48,282 nt of DNA from an uncultured Collinsella sp. (GTDB lineage Bacteria > Actinomycetota > Coriobacteriia > Coriobacteriales > Coriobacteriaceae), in the NCBI GenBank assembly GCA_905208975.1, contig CAJLRE010000010.1:1-48282 (forward strand), in the 5' to 3' direction. Positions within the stretch are counted from its first letter, which is position 1; each line of letters begins with the position of its first letter. This document shows, in pieces, positions 15,913-23,682 of the stretch. Made by a program: the position numbers and the translations under genes. The notes beneath the pieces are model-generated. The model was given only the letters and a program-made list of their open reading frames with translations. It searched no databases and had not been told where the DNA came from.

Positions 15913-16731
15913 GTGATAGATAAGAGGCTTATTGAAGCCGTTCCCGGAGCCGAGAGACTTAAATCCGCAATGATTACCCCAGAATTGTTTGTTAAGGACC
16001 TCATGCAAGACTATTCTGGGCGTCCGTTATATACATACGAGGAATGGACGCGCGAGCACATCAACCACTCTAACGCTTTCAAGGAACTGACCAGAGGTGC
16101 GGAGTTTCATGCGCCCGTATCCGAGGCAAATGGGGAGTGTGATGCGGTATCAGACGCGTATCAGTTAGATTTCAAGCTCATCTTCGGAAAATCCATGATG
16201 CGCGCCGTAAGTCTCACTTCGTCAAGGCGAGTTTCAGACCGCGGAATAACTATAGAACAACTTTGCAGAAGTCATGTAAAAGAACAGAGAGGCTTACGCC
16301 TGCATGCAATTCTCAGGGATTACAGCCTCGCCAAGCTTGACGAGCTTCTAAAAACTGAGAGTAATAAACAATTGAGCGAAGAAGACCGTGAGGCCCGAGG
16401 ACTTCTTCGCTCAATCAGTCATTCGAAAAACTTGCTGCTAATTTATCCTTGCCGCTTTGAAGGCATCGACAGACTGCCTGAACTTGAGGAAACCGCCAAC
16501 GCCGCACTTTACTATGACTTCCGGAACGTGCTCGACGTCCGACGGATACACCATCCCGGCAAGGACACCTTCCTTTCATATTTTTGCGACGACCGCATGG
16601 TTGTCACAAGAGCGAGCGGGCACGGCCTATCCAAGTTCGACGATATCATGGTCGCAAAAAGCAGAACATACATGGATATTATGCGTATGCGTGATCCCGG
16701 AGAGTATCAAAGGCTGCTGAAACTTGTTTAA
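15913..16731 (+). CDS. hypothetical protein with a possible PD-(D/E)XK-like nuclease motif
   Basis: 272 aa. The GTG start at 15913 is well supported by AGGAGG 6 bases upstream. I do not recognise the family. Between residues ~70 and 95 the protein reads EFHAPVSEANGECD, then AYQLDFKLIFG: an acidic residue spaced from D-x-K on the following strand, as in many PD-(D/E)XK nucleases. Later regions are helical and charged, with NLLLIYPCRFEGID (a core-like strand) and a C-terminal VVTRASGHGLSKFDDIMV. No membrane segment or signal peptide. It lies 565 bases after the reverse transcriptase with debris between, so a functional link is not demonstrated. A restriction-like or abortive-infection role is only an inference. 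Confidence 0.55.
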   Translation: MIDKRLIEAVPGAERLKSAMITPELFVKDLMQDYSGRPLYTYEEWTREHINHSNAFKELTRGAEFHAPVSEANGECDAVSDAYQLDFKLIFGKSMMRAVSLTSSRRVSDRGITIEQLCRSHVKEQRGLRLHAILRDYSLAKLDELLKTESNKQLSEEDREARGLLRSISHSKNLLLIYPCRFEGIDRLPELEETANAALYYDFRNVLDVRRIHHPGKDTFLSYFCDDRMVVTRASGHGLSKFDDIMVAKSRTYMDIMRMRDPGEYQRLLKLV

Positions 16732-16759
16732 CCGACCGCAAGGGCTAGTTTTGTGGACA

Positions 16760-16981
16760 TCAACCCAAGATGGGACCTGCCAAGAGGACCGGACGCCGCT
16801 GCGTTCGGACTCGTTTTTCTGCATTCAAAAGCAACGCTGAGCTCGACCTCACGGCTTGCGCCTGCTGCTCGGCGGCCTTCTGAGGCTGAACCCCCTCTGC
16901 AATGGCTGCCATAGGCATCGTCGCGTTGACCATGGACGTGCACGCGGTCGCACAGAGCGGGTGGTAAAGGGGGCGTTTCAT
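16760..16981 (-). pseudogene. second copy of the secreted transglutaminase-like gene: 5' fragment only
   Basis: ATG at 16981 begins MKRPLYHPLCATACTSMVNA, nearly the same signal peptide as the gene at 13105. Similarity stops after AEQQAQA (~residue 43), where unrelated sequence runs to a chance stop. The gene is lost apart from its leader and signal peptide. The fragment ends just after the 3' end of the gene at 15913-16731. Confidence 0.75.
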
Positions 16982-17106
16982 AGCGGAGCCTCTCGGTGTG
17001 CAGCCAATAGGGTCCGAAGGCAGTTTCAGGCCGGCACTCCGCACATTTTTTGTTGGGGTTTTACGGGAACCCCAGTCAACATCAGCGACCTTTCTGGGGT
17101 ATGTTG
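16850..17106 (-). repeat. duplicated 5' region of the secreted-protein gene, copy B
   Basis: Matches copy A (12985-13234) across the leader and start of the coding region with scattered substitutions and a few short indels. Same orientation. The distance between the copies is about 3.9 kb. Confidence 0.8.
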
Positions 17107-17214
17107 GTTGATCCGGGGTGCGCAAAACAACAGTTTCAAATATTGTTGCTTCCTGTTCAATTCTGTCTATCTACAATTAATCGCAAGCGTATGACCTGAG
17201 GAGATTGTTTACAG

Positions 17215-18624
17215 GTGGAATCGGTCACTATTCATTGGATTGTCTTTTATGTCTTTATCGGTTTGTCGAGCGTTCAGCTTGTCCGCTTTGCTGGGCCCTT
17301 GGCGATCGGAGGGCAATACACCGTCGAAGAACTGTATCCCTCCGATGAGTCGGGCAGGCTGAACGTTGCCTACCGAATTCTCGCTCCAACAATTTGTTGC
17401 CAGCTCCCGGTGTTTATTATGGCTGCGATTTGCGATGCGTTTTCAGTTCCAGGTCCTTCGCTGCGATACATGCCTACCCTTTTCTATTGGTTGTTTCTTG
17501 GGGTAATCAAGCATGCAAGGGGTAAATTGCGGTACCGGACTCTTCCTTTCTCATTCGAGGCGTTCATGTCTCTTTTGCTGTCCGTCGCATTCGATCACTT
17601 TGTTATCGATGGCTATCTCGGAGGCCAGGGGCTAGATGTGCTTGATACTTCGAGTATTGCCTTTGAGTTTGAGCTGGCATTATTTGGTGTTGTGACCTTT
17701 TGGATTTCAACCTTTTTTAAGCGTTATCAAATTAAGTTTAGCCGTGTGTACTCAAATGCCGCTCCATCATATGTCGTTCCTTCGGACTCCGTATTTGGTT
17801 ACTCTTCAATCGATACGGGTGAGGCCAGGCTCTTCTCATACGAGCGCGAATATGGCGATCTCTTACCTCAGCGATTTTCAAGTGATCTTCTGTTGAGAAG
17901 TGTTTTCTTTGCAATTATGGCGATTGAGGACGGGAATCGGCCCGAGTTTATCCGAACGATCGAGCGCATGGCAGCTCATTTCCATTTGGCAAAAACCACT
18001 GGAATAATGCAGCAGACGAGCGATGCTCCTTTGTCTGATATGGATAGCGTTAAACTCGCAATTCCCTATATTGAGCGCATGTGGGACCAGTTTCTTGTTG
18101 AATTCGCCCGTTCTGCCGAAGGGGCAGGGGGAGACGCCCTACGAATCTTCAAGTGTTACTACACCTACGATTACTGTATGTTGTCGCGGACTATCCGCAA
18201 TCATTTTGCGCCGTTTTACGGGGACTATTGTGGAACGAGATTACTTAATGCTAATCGCGTATTTTGCGATGTTCTTGAATTTGAGGAAAGGCAGCGCTAC
18301 GGATTGCTTCCAAAGACGGTTTCTGCGACTGGATCGATATGCGCCACTGAGCTTGGATGGCTTTCTGGGGAGTACTGTTATTGGGCCGATTACAATACGG
18401 TTGTATCCTGCCTGAATGAAAATGATGGCAATGGCGTTAAACTGGTCAGCAAAAATGATGTGAATAAAACCCAGATAACCGAGACGACCTTAAGGCTTAA
18501 GGAGCAAGGTGTTTCCGTTCTTGAGGCCAAGTATGTGCCCGGCGCTTCGGCGACCATCGTGTGCATCGGCGATTCCTCGAAGATTTCGAGTACTGTCGGT
18601 AGTGACTGGATGGTTGTTAGCTAG
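17215..18624 (+). CDS. membrane protein with a lytic-transglycosylase-like soluble domain
   Basis: 469 aa, GTG start at 17215 with GAGGAG upstream. The first ~170 residues hold about five hydrophobic segments (IHWIVFYVFIGLSSVQLV; TICCQLPVFIMAAICDAF; MPTLFYWLFLGVI; MSLLLSVAFDHFVI; ELALFGVVTFWISTFF). The soluble part contains FFAIMAIEDGNRPEFIRTIE followed by AKTTGIMQQTSDAPLSDMDS. An I-E-D/E-x-x-x-RP segment followed by GIMQ resembles the catalytic-Glu and G-(L/I)-MQ motifs of SLT lytic transglycosylases. If so, the Glu of AIED is the candidate catalytic residue. No partner gene is adjacent. It could be a membrane or cell-wall-damaging effector of a defence unit; that is inference. Family not firmly recognised. 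Confidence 0.55.
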   Translation: MESVTIHWIVFYVFIGLSSVQLVRFAGPLAIGGQYTVEELYPSDESGRLNVAYRILAPTICCQLPVFIMAAICDAFSVPGPSLRYMPTLFYWLFLGVIKHARGKLRYRTLPFSFEAFMSLLLSVAFDHFVIDGYLGGQGLDVLDTSSIAFEFELALFGVVTFWISTFFKRYQIKFSRVYSNAAPSYVVPSDSVFGYSSIDTGEARLFSYEREYGDLLPQRFSSDLLLRSVFFAIMAIEDGNRPEFIRTIERMAAHFHLAKTTGIMQQTSDAPLSDMDSVKLAIPYIERMWDQFLVEFARSAEGAGGDALRIFKCYYTYDYCMLSRTIRNHFAPFYGDYCGTRLLNANRVFCDVLEFEERQRYGLLPKTVSATGSICATELGWLSGEYCYWADYNTVVSCLNENDGNGVKLVSKNDVNKTQITETTLRLKEQGVSVLEAKYVPGASATIVCIGDSSKISSTVGSDWMVVS

Positions 18625-18737
18625 GTGAATCATCTTTGCCTTTCCGCATATTGATTGCGCATTCTCGTGCACGGACGCGAAAATGCTTCGCATTAGTTTC
18701 AACGCGAAGAGTATTTGCTACATGATTAACTTTTTTG

Positions 18738-18758
18738 GATGCGCAATTACTGCGCATC
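18738..18758. repeat. hairpin in the gap before the SIR2 gene
   Basis: GATGCGCA / TGCGCATC with a 5-nt ATTAC loop (perfect 8-bp stem). A T-run lies on its left side, so on the minus strand it would end with As; it is not a clear terminator for the + strand gene. Confidence 0.5.
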
Positions 18759-18872
18759 TAGGTTAACATCCAGTTAGTGATGCAGTTGTCGTGGGCTCTA
18801 CGTGAGGCGATGACAAAGGAGGGTCGTTGTTTGGTTGTTATCGGCAACGGCCCTTTGATTTTAGGAGTTACT

Positions 18873-19001
18873 TTGGCGATGGAATTTTAGACTTTCGCTC
18901 AACTTATCGAACTCCTAGAGAGTCATGGCGTTCTAACTGATGCCGCTGCGCTAGATTGCCTGAGGCGCGAAATGAATATTTGCTCGTCGGAACACTGCTG
19001 A
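18873..19001 (+). pseudogene. small gene relic with an early in-frame stop
   Basis: TTG at 18873 has a good ribosome-binding site (AGGAG, 5 bases upstream) but meets TAG at codon 6 (18888-18890). The frame then stays open for 36 codons (TFAQLIELLESHGVLTDAAA and on) to TGA at 18999. The predicted helix-rich peptide after the stop looks protein-like. Either a killed small gene or chance; no family recognised. Upstream at ~18817-18857 is a hairpin-like AGGGTCGTTG...CAACGGCCCT. The rest of the 507-base gap 18625-19131 holds nothing I can support. Confidence 0.35.
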
Positions 19002-19131
19002 ATATTGGGTCACCTGTGCGGTTCGAATTTTCAATTGTCGAGCAGCTTTGTCTCCGATGAAGTCTTGCAATTCTAGTAAAATCCAAACATATGTTCTATA
19101 CTTATGGAAGTAGCTTGTTTGGAGGCGCTAG

Positions 19132-20727
19132 ATGGAAGTCGGAAGAGATGACATTGTAGAAAGCGTTGTACGTTTGATAAATGGGGTGGGGCGTAGCCCA
19201 TATTTATTCGTCGGCTCGGGCTTTTCCCGTAGATACATGGGTACCGACGATTGGGTTGGTTTGTTAAGGCACCTCTGTTCCCGTCTTTCCGATGATCCCT
19301 TTCGGCTTGACTCGTACCTGGCACGTTGTCCAGATGAGTCTGACAATAGCGCATTGCCCTCTGCCGCGACGATGCTTGATAAGGATATGCGCATAGCTGT
19401 TCTTGAGGACCCTCGCTTCGCTTCTTTTAGAAACGATCATGTAGAGGACATTCGTCAGCGTAAATCTATTTTAAAGATCATGGCGGCCGAGAGGTTATCC
19501 TCGTTCAAACCTGAATATATGACGCATGAGCTTGATATCTTGAGAGAGGTTGGCAGGCGGCGTATCTCTGGAGTTATAACAACCAACTATGACTGTCTCC
19601 TGGAGTCGCTATTTCCCGAGTTTAAAGTTTTTGTTGGCCAAGACGATCTCGTCTTTCACAGAACTTTTGAAATGGGTGAAATCTATAAGATCCACGGTTC
19701 TATGGATAATCCTGAATCTATGGTTCTTGAGGAGGCAGATTACGCAAAACTCGCCGAAACACAGGATTACTTGGCTGCCAAGTTGTTAACTATTTTTATG
19801 GAATACCCAATTATTTTTATCGGTTATTCCCTTAACGACCCCGATATCCAAGCTATCCTCATGTCGATTTCGCGCTGCCTCGGTTCTAACAATCTTGCGT
19901 TGCTTAGAAAGCGCTTTATCTTCCTTACTAGGGGAGAAAACGCAACCTCAACTCATTCGTTTACCTTTCCAGGTATTGGCGAGATAAGCATGACCGAGAT
20001 TAGGACGAACGATTTTGGTGCAGTGTATGAAGCAATTGGACAATCCAAATGCTCCTTCTCGCCCAGGATCATTCGTGAGCTTCGCAGGAGCATCTACGCC
20101 TTGGCTGATGAGGGCGATCCGAATGACTCTCTGGTAGTTGAAGCGAGTTTTAGCGACCTCGAGAGACTTCCGGAGGGACAGCATCTTGTGCTGGGTATCG
20201 GTGTTGCGAATGCTTCTTTAGGGCACGGGCATATGGTCAAAGCCGAACTTCTATATCGTGATGTTGTGTTTGATGACGAACATGTTGCTCCTAAGCTTGC
20301 CGTCGAGGAATACCTTCCTTCGCTGCTTGCTTCTAACTCGGGTGGTTTGCCCATGTATAAGTATTTAAGCGCGTATTCAGGGGAAGTTCTTAATCCAAGG
20401 ATGCTAAAGGAAATAGATGAGAAGAAGGATTTAGATGCTTTTCTAAACAACAGCCTACGAAAGGCAAAAGGTAGCTATCATCATTCGGGAATTAGACACT
20501 CGGTTCAGTCTGTTATAGCTAACGAAGGCTTTGAGGAAGCATTTAAAAAGCTTGTGCTACTTGAAGAAGATGAGATCGATCTAAATAAGTTGCTTGAATA
20601 TCTGAGGGCGCTCATCATGGACGATCGCAAGATAATCCACGGTAATAGCGAGCTGAAACGGCTTATTAGAATGTATGATTTCCTTAAGTACAAGAAGGCC
20701 TTCGACATATCGGCTACTAGTGAGTAA
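19132..20727 (+). CDS. SIR2-domain protein, probable NAD+-consuming defence effector
   Basis: 531 aa, ATG 19132 behind GGAGG. The N-terminal ~270 residues form a SIR2-like domain: YLFVGSGFSRRYMG (nucleotide-binding G-x-G-x-S, ~residues 24-37), ISGVITTNYDCLLE (~145-158), YKIHGSMDNPESM with the likely catalytic His (~185-197), and IFIGYSLNDPDIQAIL (~225-240). The C-terminal half is mixed alpha/beta without a recognised domain. Stand-alone SIR2 proteins of this type deplete NAD+ on phage infection. No Argonaute, HerA or NTPase partner is adjacent, so it is probably a single-gene system. The C-terminal half would be the sensor; this is inference. Confidence 0.83.
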   Translation: MEVGRDDIVESVVRLINGVGRSPYLFVGSGFSRRYMGTDDWVGLLRHLCSRLSDDPFRLDSYLARCPDESDNSALPSAATMLDKDMRIAVLEDPRFASFRNDHVEDIRQRKSILKIMAAERLSSFKPEYMTHELDILREVGRRRISGVITTNYDCLLESLFPEFKVFVGQDDLVFHRTFEMGEIYKIHGSMDNPESMVLEEADYAKLAETQDYLAAKLLTIFMEYPIIFIGYSLNDPDIQAILMSISRCLGSNNLALLRKRFIFLTRGENATSTHSFTFPGIGEISMTEIRTNDFGAVYEAIGQSKCSFSPRIIRELRRSIYALADEGDPNDSLVVEASFSDLERLPEGQHLVLGIGVANASLGHGHMVKAELLYRDVVFDDEHVAPKLAVEEYLPSLLASNSGGLPMYKYLSAYSGEVLNPRMLKEIDEKKDLDAFLNNSLRKAKGSYHHSGIRHSVQSVIANEGFEEAFKKLVLLEEDEIDLNKLLEYLRALIMDDRKIIHGNSELKRLIRMYDFLKYKKAFDISATSE

Positions 20728-21591
20728 TCCCACCTAGCGTCTATGAAGAAGGCCATCTTTGTAAACTATGGCATCTGAGCGTATAGTGCGAACACCACGT
20801 GCAAATGCATACTTAATATAACGCTTTCTGCTTGAAATCACAATGGTGTCTGTTTCGACCCGCCAATCAAGGGAAGATAGTGTAGAGTATCTTCCTGCAA
20901 TACAAAAGCTCTTTGGGAGCTTTAAGGGTGACGCTTTCAAATTGAGAGTGTTGCCCTTTTTTCATGTATGCAATGTGTGACGTACTAGCCAAGCACCATC
21001 CCGGCAATGGAATGATCGAGCATGGGCGGCTTCTACTGGTTGACGTGATCGTGGTCAAACAAGTGATATCGATTAGAATTAAATCAATTGCGCTGGAAGC
21101 CTTCGGGCGACACCTGAAGAGGGTTGATGCGTCGGTCCTCTTTTTTTGTTTGGATGTAAGATTCGGCCAGGCAAAACAAGGATCTCATTTGGGGAGAACA
21201 AATATCCGGCGGTTTTCCGCTTCGGGACGCGCGGTTTAAGGGTGCTTTTCGGAAGTGCGGGGAAAAAATCGGAAACCTCCGAGCATAAACCGAATTTCGG
21301 CAACAAAACCGCAGGTCGCGGAAGGCTAAAACAGGGGTCTGGTCTGTCGATCTCGGTTTTTCACCGCACTTCCGGAAACGCCCGACGGAAGCATTCGGCA
21401 AATTTTGGAACCCTCGAGCACATCGTCCTTTTCATGAAAAGAACCCGCAGGTAGAAGCGTTGCCACTATCCAGTGTGGTTGACGTGTCTAGAATATGCCG
21501 CACACTTCCGGATTTTGCATAAGCTCGACTGGTTTGTTTATCGATTGGGGCAGAGGAATCTTGTCTGGACCTCGTTATATGTATTTAAATG
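20728..21591. other. 864-base gap with hairpin-rich repeat sequence
   Basis: No supported gene; short open frames exist on both strands but none has a domain or a good start. Bases 21241-21267 and 21357-21382 form an imperfect inverted repeat with an exact 11-bp core (CGGAAGTGCGG at 21250-21260 against 21364-21374). Between and around them are further GC-rich GGCGGTTTTCCGC-type dyads. This looks like an intergenic repeat element of the genome rather than a gene. Confidence 0.5.
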
Positions 21592-21621
21592 GATGAACTT
21601 AACCTATAAGTTAAGTTCATC
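21592..21621. promoter_or_regulatory. perfect 12-bp inverted repeat, probable operator of the toxin-antitoxin operon
   Basis: GATGAACTTAAC at 21592-21603 faces GTTAAGTTCATC at 21610-21621 around a 6-bp centre. It ends 20 bases before the first start codon of the operon. Antitoxins with an HTH domain normally repress their own operon by binding such a palindrome at the promoter. The Cro/CI-type protein at 21855-22244 is the expected ligand. Confidence 0.7.
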
Positions 21622-21640
21622 TAGAAATGGGAGGTGCCCT

Positions 21641-21814
21641 TTGGCAGAAGGATATGATCTTGTCGAATATAGAGACCTCAAGGGTCGACCGTTTTGGGAA
21701 TTGACGGCTTCTCCCGACAACTCTCAATTCCAGAAAATGTTGTCAGACCCTAAGCGGAAATTAACCGCTCGAACAATGATCGGCCAGAATAGCACGTCAA
21801 CTTCTGGAATCTGA
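21641..21814 (+). pseudogene. HigB/RelE-type toxin remnant
   Basis: TTG 21641 follows GGGAGG. The first 22 residues, including EGYDLVEYRDLKGRPFWE, match the usual start of HigB/RelE-type toxins (...Y-x-(I/V)-EY-x-D-x-x-GR-x-(P/V)F). Then similarity stops and the frame ends after 57 codons instead of ~90-110. In the same frame beyond the stop, just before the antitoxin ATG, LTFILGFRNGEHNE could be a worn toxin C-terminus. The toxin is probably inactivated by mutation or internal deletion. An alternative is a genuinely short protein of unknown role. Confidence 0.5.
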
Positions 21815-21854
21815 GCCTTGACTTTTATACTTGGCTTTCGAAACGGAGAACACA

Positions 21855-22244
21855 ATGAATAAAGTAGATTTATCTGATTTTTACGCCGATACAGAAACCA
21901 GCGAAACACGCGCTTATGAACACGCGCTAGATATCGAGTTTATTGTTCATCGCGAGATGAAGCGTCTGGGTTTAAGCAAAAGCGATTTGGCAAAGCGTAT
22001 GGGCGTGAGCCTTCAGTCGCTTTCGAAGCTGTTGAATTCTCAGCCCAATATGACGCTGAAGACGATCGCTAGGTTCGAGCTTGCTTTGGGTATCAATATC
22101 GTTCCTAAGGTTACCGTTAGCTATTCTAAAGAGCTACCGTTTCTTTCATCCAACAATTTCGTGCGAGAGCAATGGTCTTTTAGGAACGAGCGTCCGTCCT
22201 CGCATGTGAATCTCGAGATGATTTCCGGAGGTTTGGCAGCATGA
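21855..22244 (+). CDS. HigA-type antitoxin, Cro/CI HTH domain
   Basis: 129 aa from ATG 21855 (GGAG upstream; an in-frame TTG at 21831 is less likely). The HTH covers about residues 38-75: RLGLSKSDLAKRMGVSLQSL followed by SKLLNSQPNMTLKTIARFEL. The C-terminal ~50 residues are less structured; in toxin-antitoxin-chaperone systems such an extension is the chaperone-addiction segment. It would bind the toxin and repress the operon through the palindrome at 21592-21621. Its TGA overlaps the ATG of the next gene. Confidence 0.82.
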   Translation: MNKVDLSDFYADTETSETRAYEHALDIEFIVHREMKRLGLSKSDLAKRMGVSLQSLSKLLNSQPNMTLKTIARFELALGINIVPKVTVSYSKELPFLSSNNFVREQWSFRNERPSSHVNLEMISGGLAA

Positions 22245-22693
22245 GTGGGGATTTTATTGCTCCGATTCAAGTCGTTCATTTGTTCGTCGTTGACTCCGAT
22301 TTCCATATCGAGGATTCGCCCTCGGATAACATGGAATTAAAAGTTGACGTTAGCTACCAAGATGTCCATCTTTCGAAAAAAGGTAATGATGCACGCGCAA
22401 GTCTAAAGATGTGCGTAATTGGCAGCCTCCTTGACAGAGACGAAGGTGCACAGGAGAAGATGCACGCTGGCGTTACAGTATCCATCTCGGTTTCAGCGCA
22501 AATGCCAATGAACTCTCCCGATGACGAGGCGCGTCACTACCTTCTTTCAAATGCTATTTCGATGGCATATGCCCATGCAAAGAGCTATTTGATGGTTGTT
22601 ACTGGACTTTCACCCATGGGAGCGCTTACATTGCCTGCCATTCTCCCTGCAGAGCTGTCAGCAGATTGCGATGTGCCTTTTCAGAGCGAATAG
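22241..22693 (+). CDS. SecB-like chaperone of a toxin-antitoxin-chaperone (TAC) system
   Basis: 150 aa, starting in an ATGA overlap with the antitoxin. The C-terminal part, YAHAKSYLMVVTGLSPMGAL followed by TLPAILPAEL, lines up with the SecB signature (FPYAREcisnlvsrg-FP-l-LpPinFdaLy). The N-terminal half is beta-rich (VVHLFVVDSDFHIED; LKVDVSYQDVHLSKKG). A solitary SecB-like gene coupled to HigA is the mark of TAC modules (Mycobacterium Rv1955-1957 type), where it protects the antitoxin from degradation. It is a solitary SecB in a Gram-positive-type genome, which fits TAC rather than protein export. Confidence 0.72.
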   Translation: MSGDFIAPIQVVHLFVVDSDFHIEDSPSDNMELKVDVSYQDVHLSKKGNDARASLKMCVIGSLLDRDEGAQEKMHAGVTVSISVSAQMPMNSPDDEARHYLLSNAISMAYAHAKSYLMVVTGLSPMGALTLPAILPAELSADCDVPFQSE

Positions 22694-22848
22694 CATTTCC
22701 TCGATGAATCTAAGTCGAATGAGTTGCCGCTCTCACATCCTCTAAAAAGTTCTTAAAACAGCCTTAAAGGCGCCTTGGCTCGCTTTTACAGCGTACAATA
22801 CGCATGTTTGACTATGGCAAAAGTAGATTTTTGGGGAGGGGGAACGCC

Positions 22849-23585
22849 GTGGAAGTGCTGGTTGTTGGCAACACCGCATATGTTGACGATGACTTTTGCT
22901 CCAAGGCGTTCCCCGGCGACCATGTGTAGGTCGTAGCCGCGCAGGACGCGCGCCGCGATGAGTCGTCGCCCCATGCTTCGTGGAAAGAGCTCCTCCAGCA
23001 CCTGGACCAGGCCTACGAGTTTGAGCGCGTGGTCTACCTTTCTACCTACCTCACCCCGCATACCGTGACTTTTGGCGACATTGGGCTGCTGCGCTCGGTG
23101 TTTCGTGCCTGTATGGGACGCAATGTGCAGCTGCTGTTTATTGCGGGGCCCGCGGGTGCAGAGGGCACCACTGGCGGATGTGACGACGACGCCACGGCCG
23201 CCAGTGGGGCCCAGACGGGCAAGGGCATTATCGCCCGCGCTGCCAACGACCTGTGCCGTTACTATGCATCGCGCGACGGCATCCAAGCCAAAGTCCTGCG
23301 CGTGCCGTATCTGTATACCGCATCGCCGGCATTAACCGACCCATTTTTGATGCCGTTGTTCGAGGCATGCTCGGGCGGGTCGGTCGCGCTTCAGGGTGCG
23401 GCAGATGCGCCGTTTCCCCTGCTGTGTGCCGAGGAACTCGCGGTGTTGGTGCATCGTATCTTTGACAGCTGGGATGCCAACTTTGAGATGCTCGACGTTG
23501 CAGACGCTTTTGGCCACCCGAGGCCTATGGCGTGACCGTTGACGCTCCGGGTGCGAGCGTGACCTATCACACGCTCAGCATCTAG
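22849..23585 (+). pseudogene. NAD-dependent epimerase/dehydratase-like gene, broken
   Basis: GTG 22849 lies behind a strong GGGGAGGGGG site, with a TACAAT -10-like box at 22794-22799. The reading frame starts VEVLVVGNTAYVDDDF (Rossmann-type beginning), hits TAG at 22927-22929 (codon 27), then stays open to 23535 with VVYLSTYLTPHTVTFGDIGL and VQLLFIAGP as in nucleoside-diphosphate-sugar epimerase-like proteins. Near 23515 the sense continues in another frame (EAYGVTVDAPGASVTYHTLS) to TAG at 23583. One nonsense codon and one frameshift make it a pseudogene. An original role in sugar metabolism is only a guess. Confidence 0.65.
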
Positions 23586-23623
23586 GCGTTTCGTCGCCTA
23601 TCGGCGCTATACTGCAGCCGTTG

Positions 23624-23660
23624 CCCACGATGCGGGGAACACCCGCATCGTGGGTTTTTT
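23624..23660 (+). terminator. strong hairpin terminator just before the PLP-enzyme-like gene
   Basis: Perfect 13-bp stem (23624-23636 with 23642-23654), 5-nt loop, then six Ts. It lies only 22 bases before the next start codon, and a TATACT box sits 10 bases upstream of it (23608-23613). It may therefore act as an attenuator in a short leader rather than only ending the pseudogene transcript. Confidence 0.88.
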
Positions 23661-23682
23661 GCTTATGAAGGGACGGTGCCGC

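Noticed and set aside
18888..18890. TAG as a recoded (read-through) codon in the small frame at 18873
   Set aside because: No recoding signal; a nonsense mutation or a chance frame is simpler.
20734..20940. 68-codon minus-strand open frame just after the SIR2 gene
   Set aside because: No ribosome-binding site, no recognised domain; cannot be supported as a gene.
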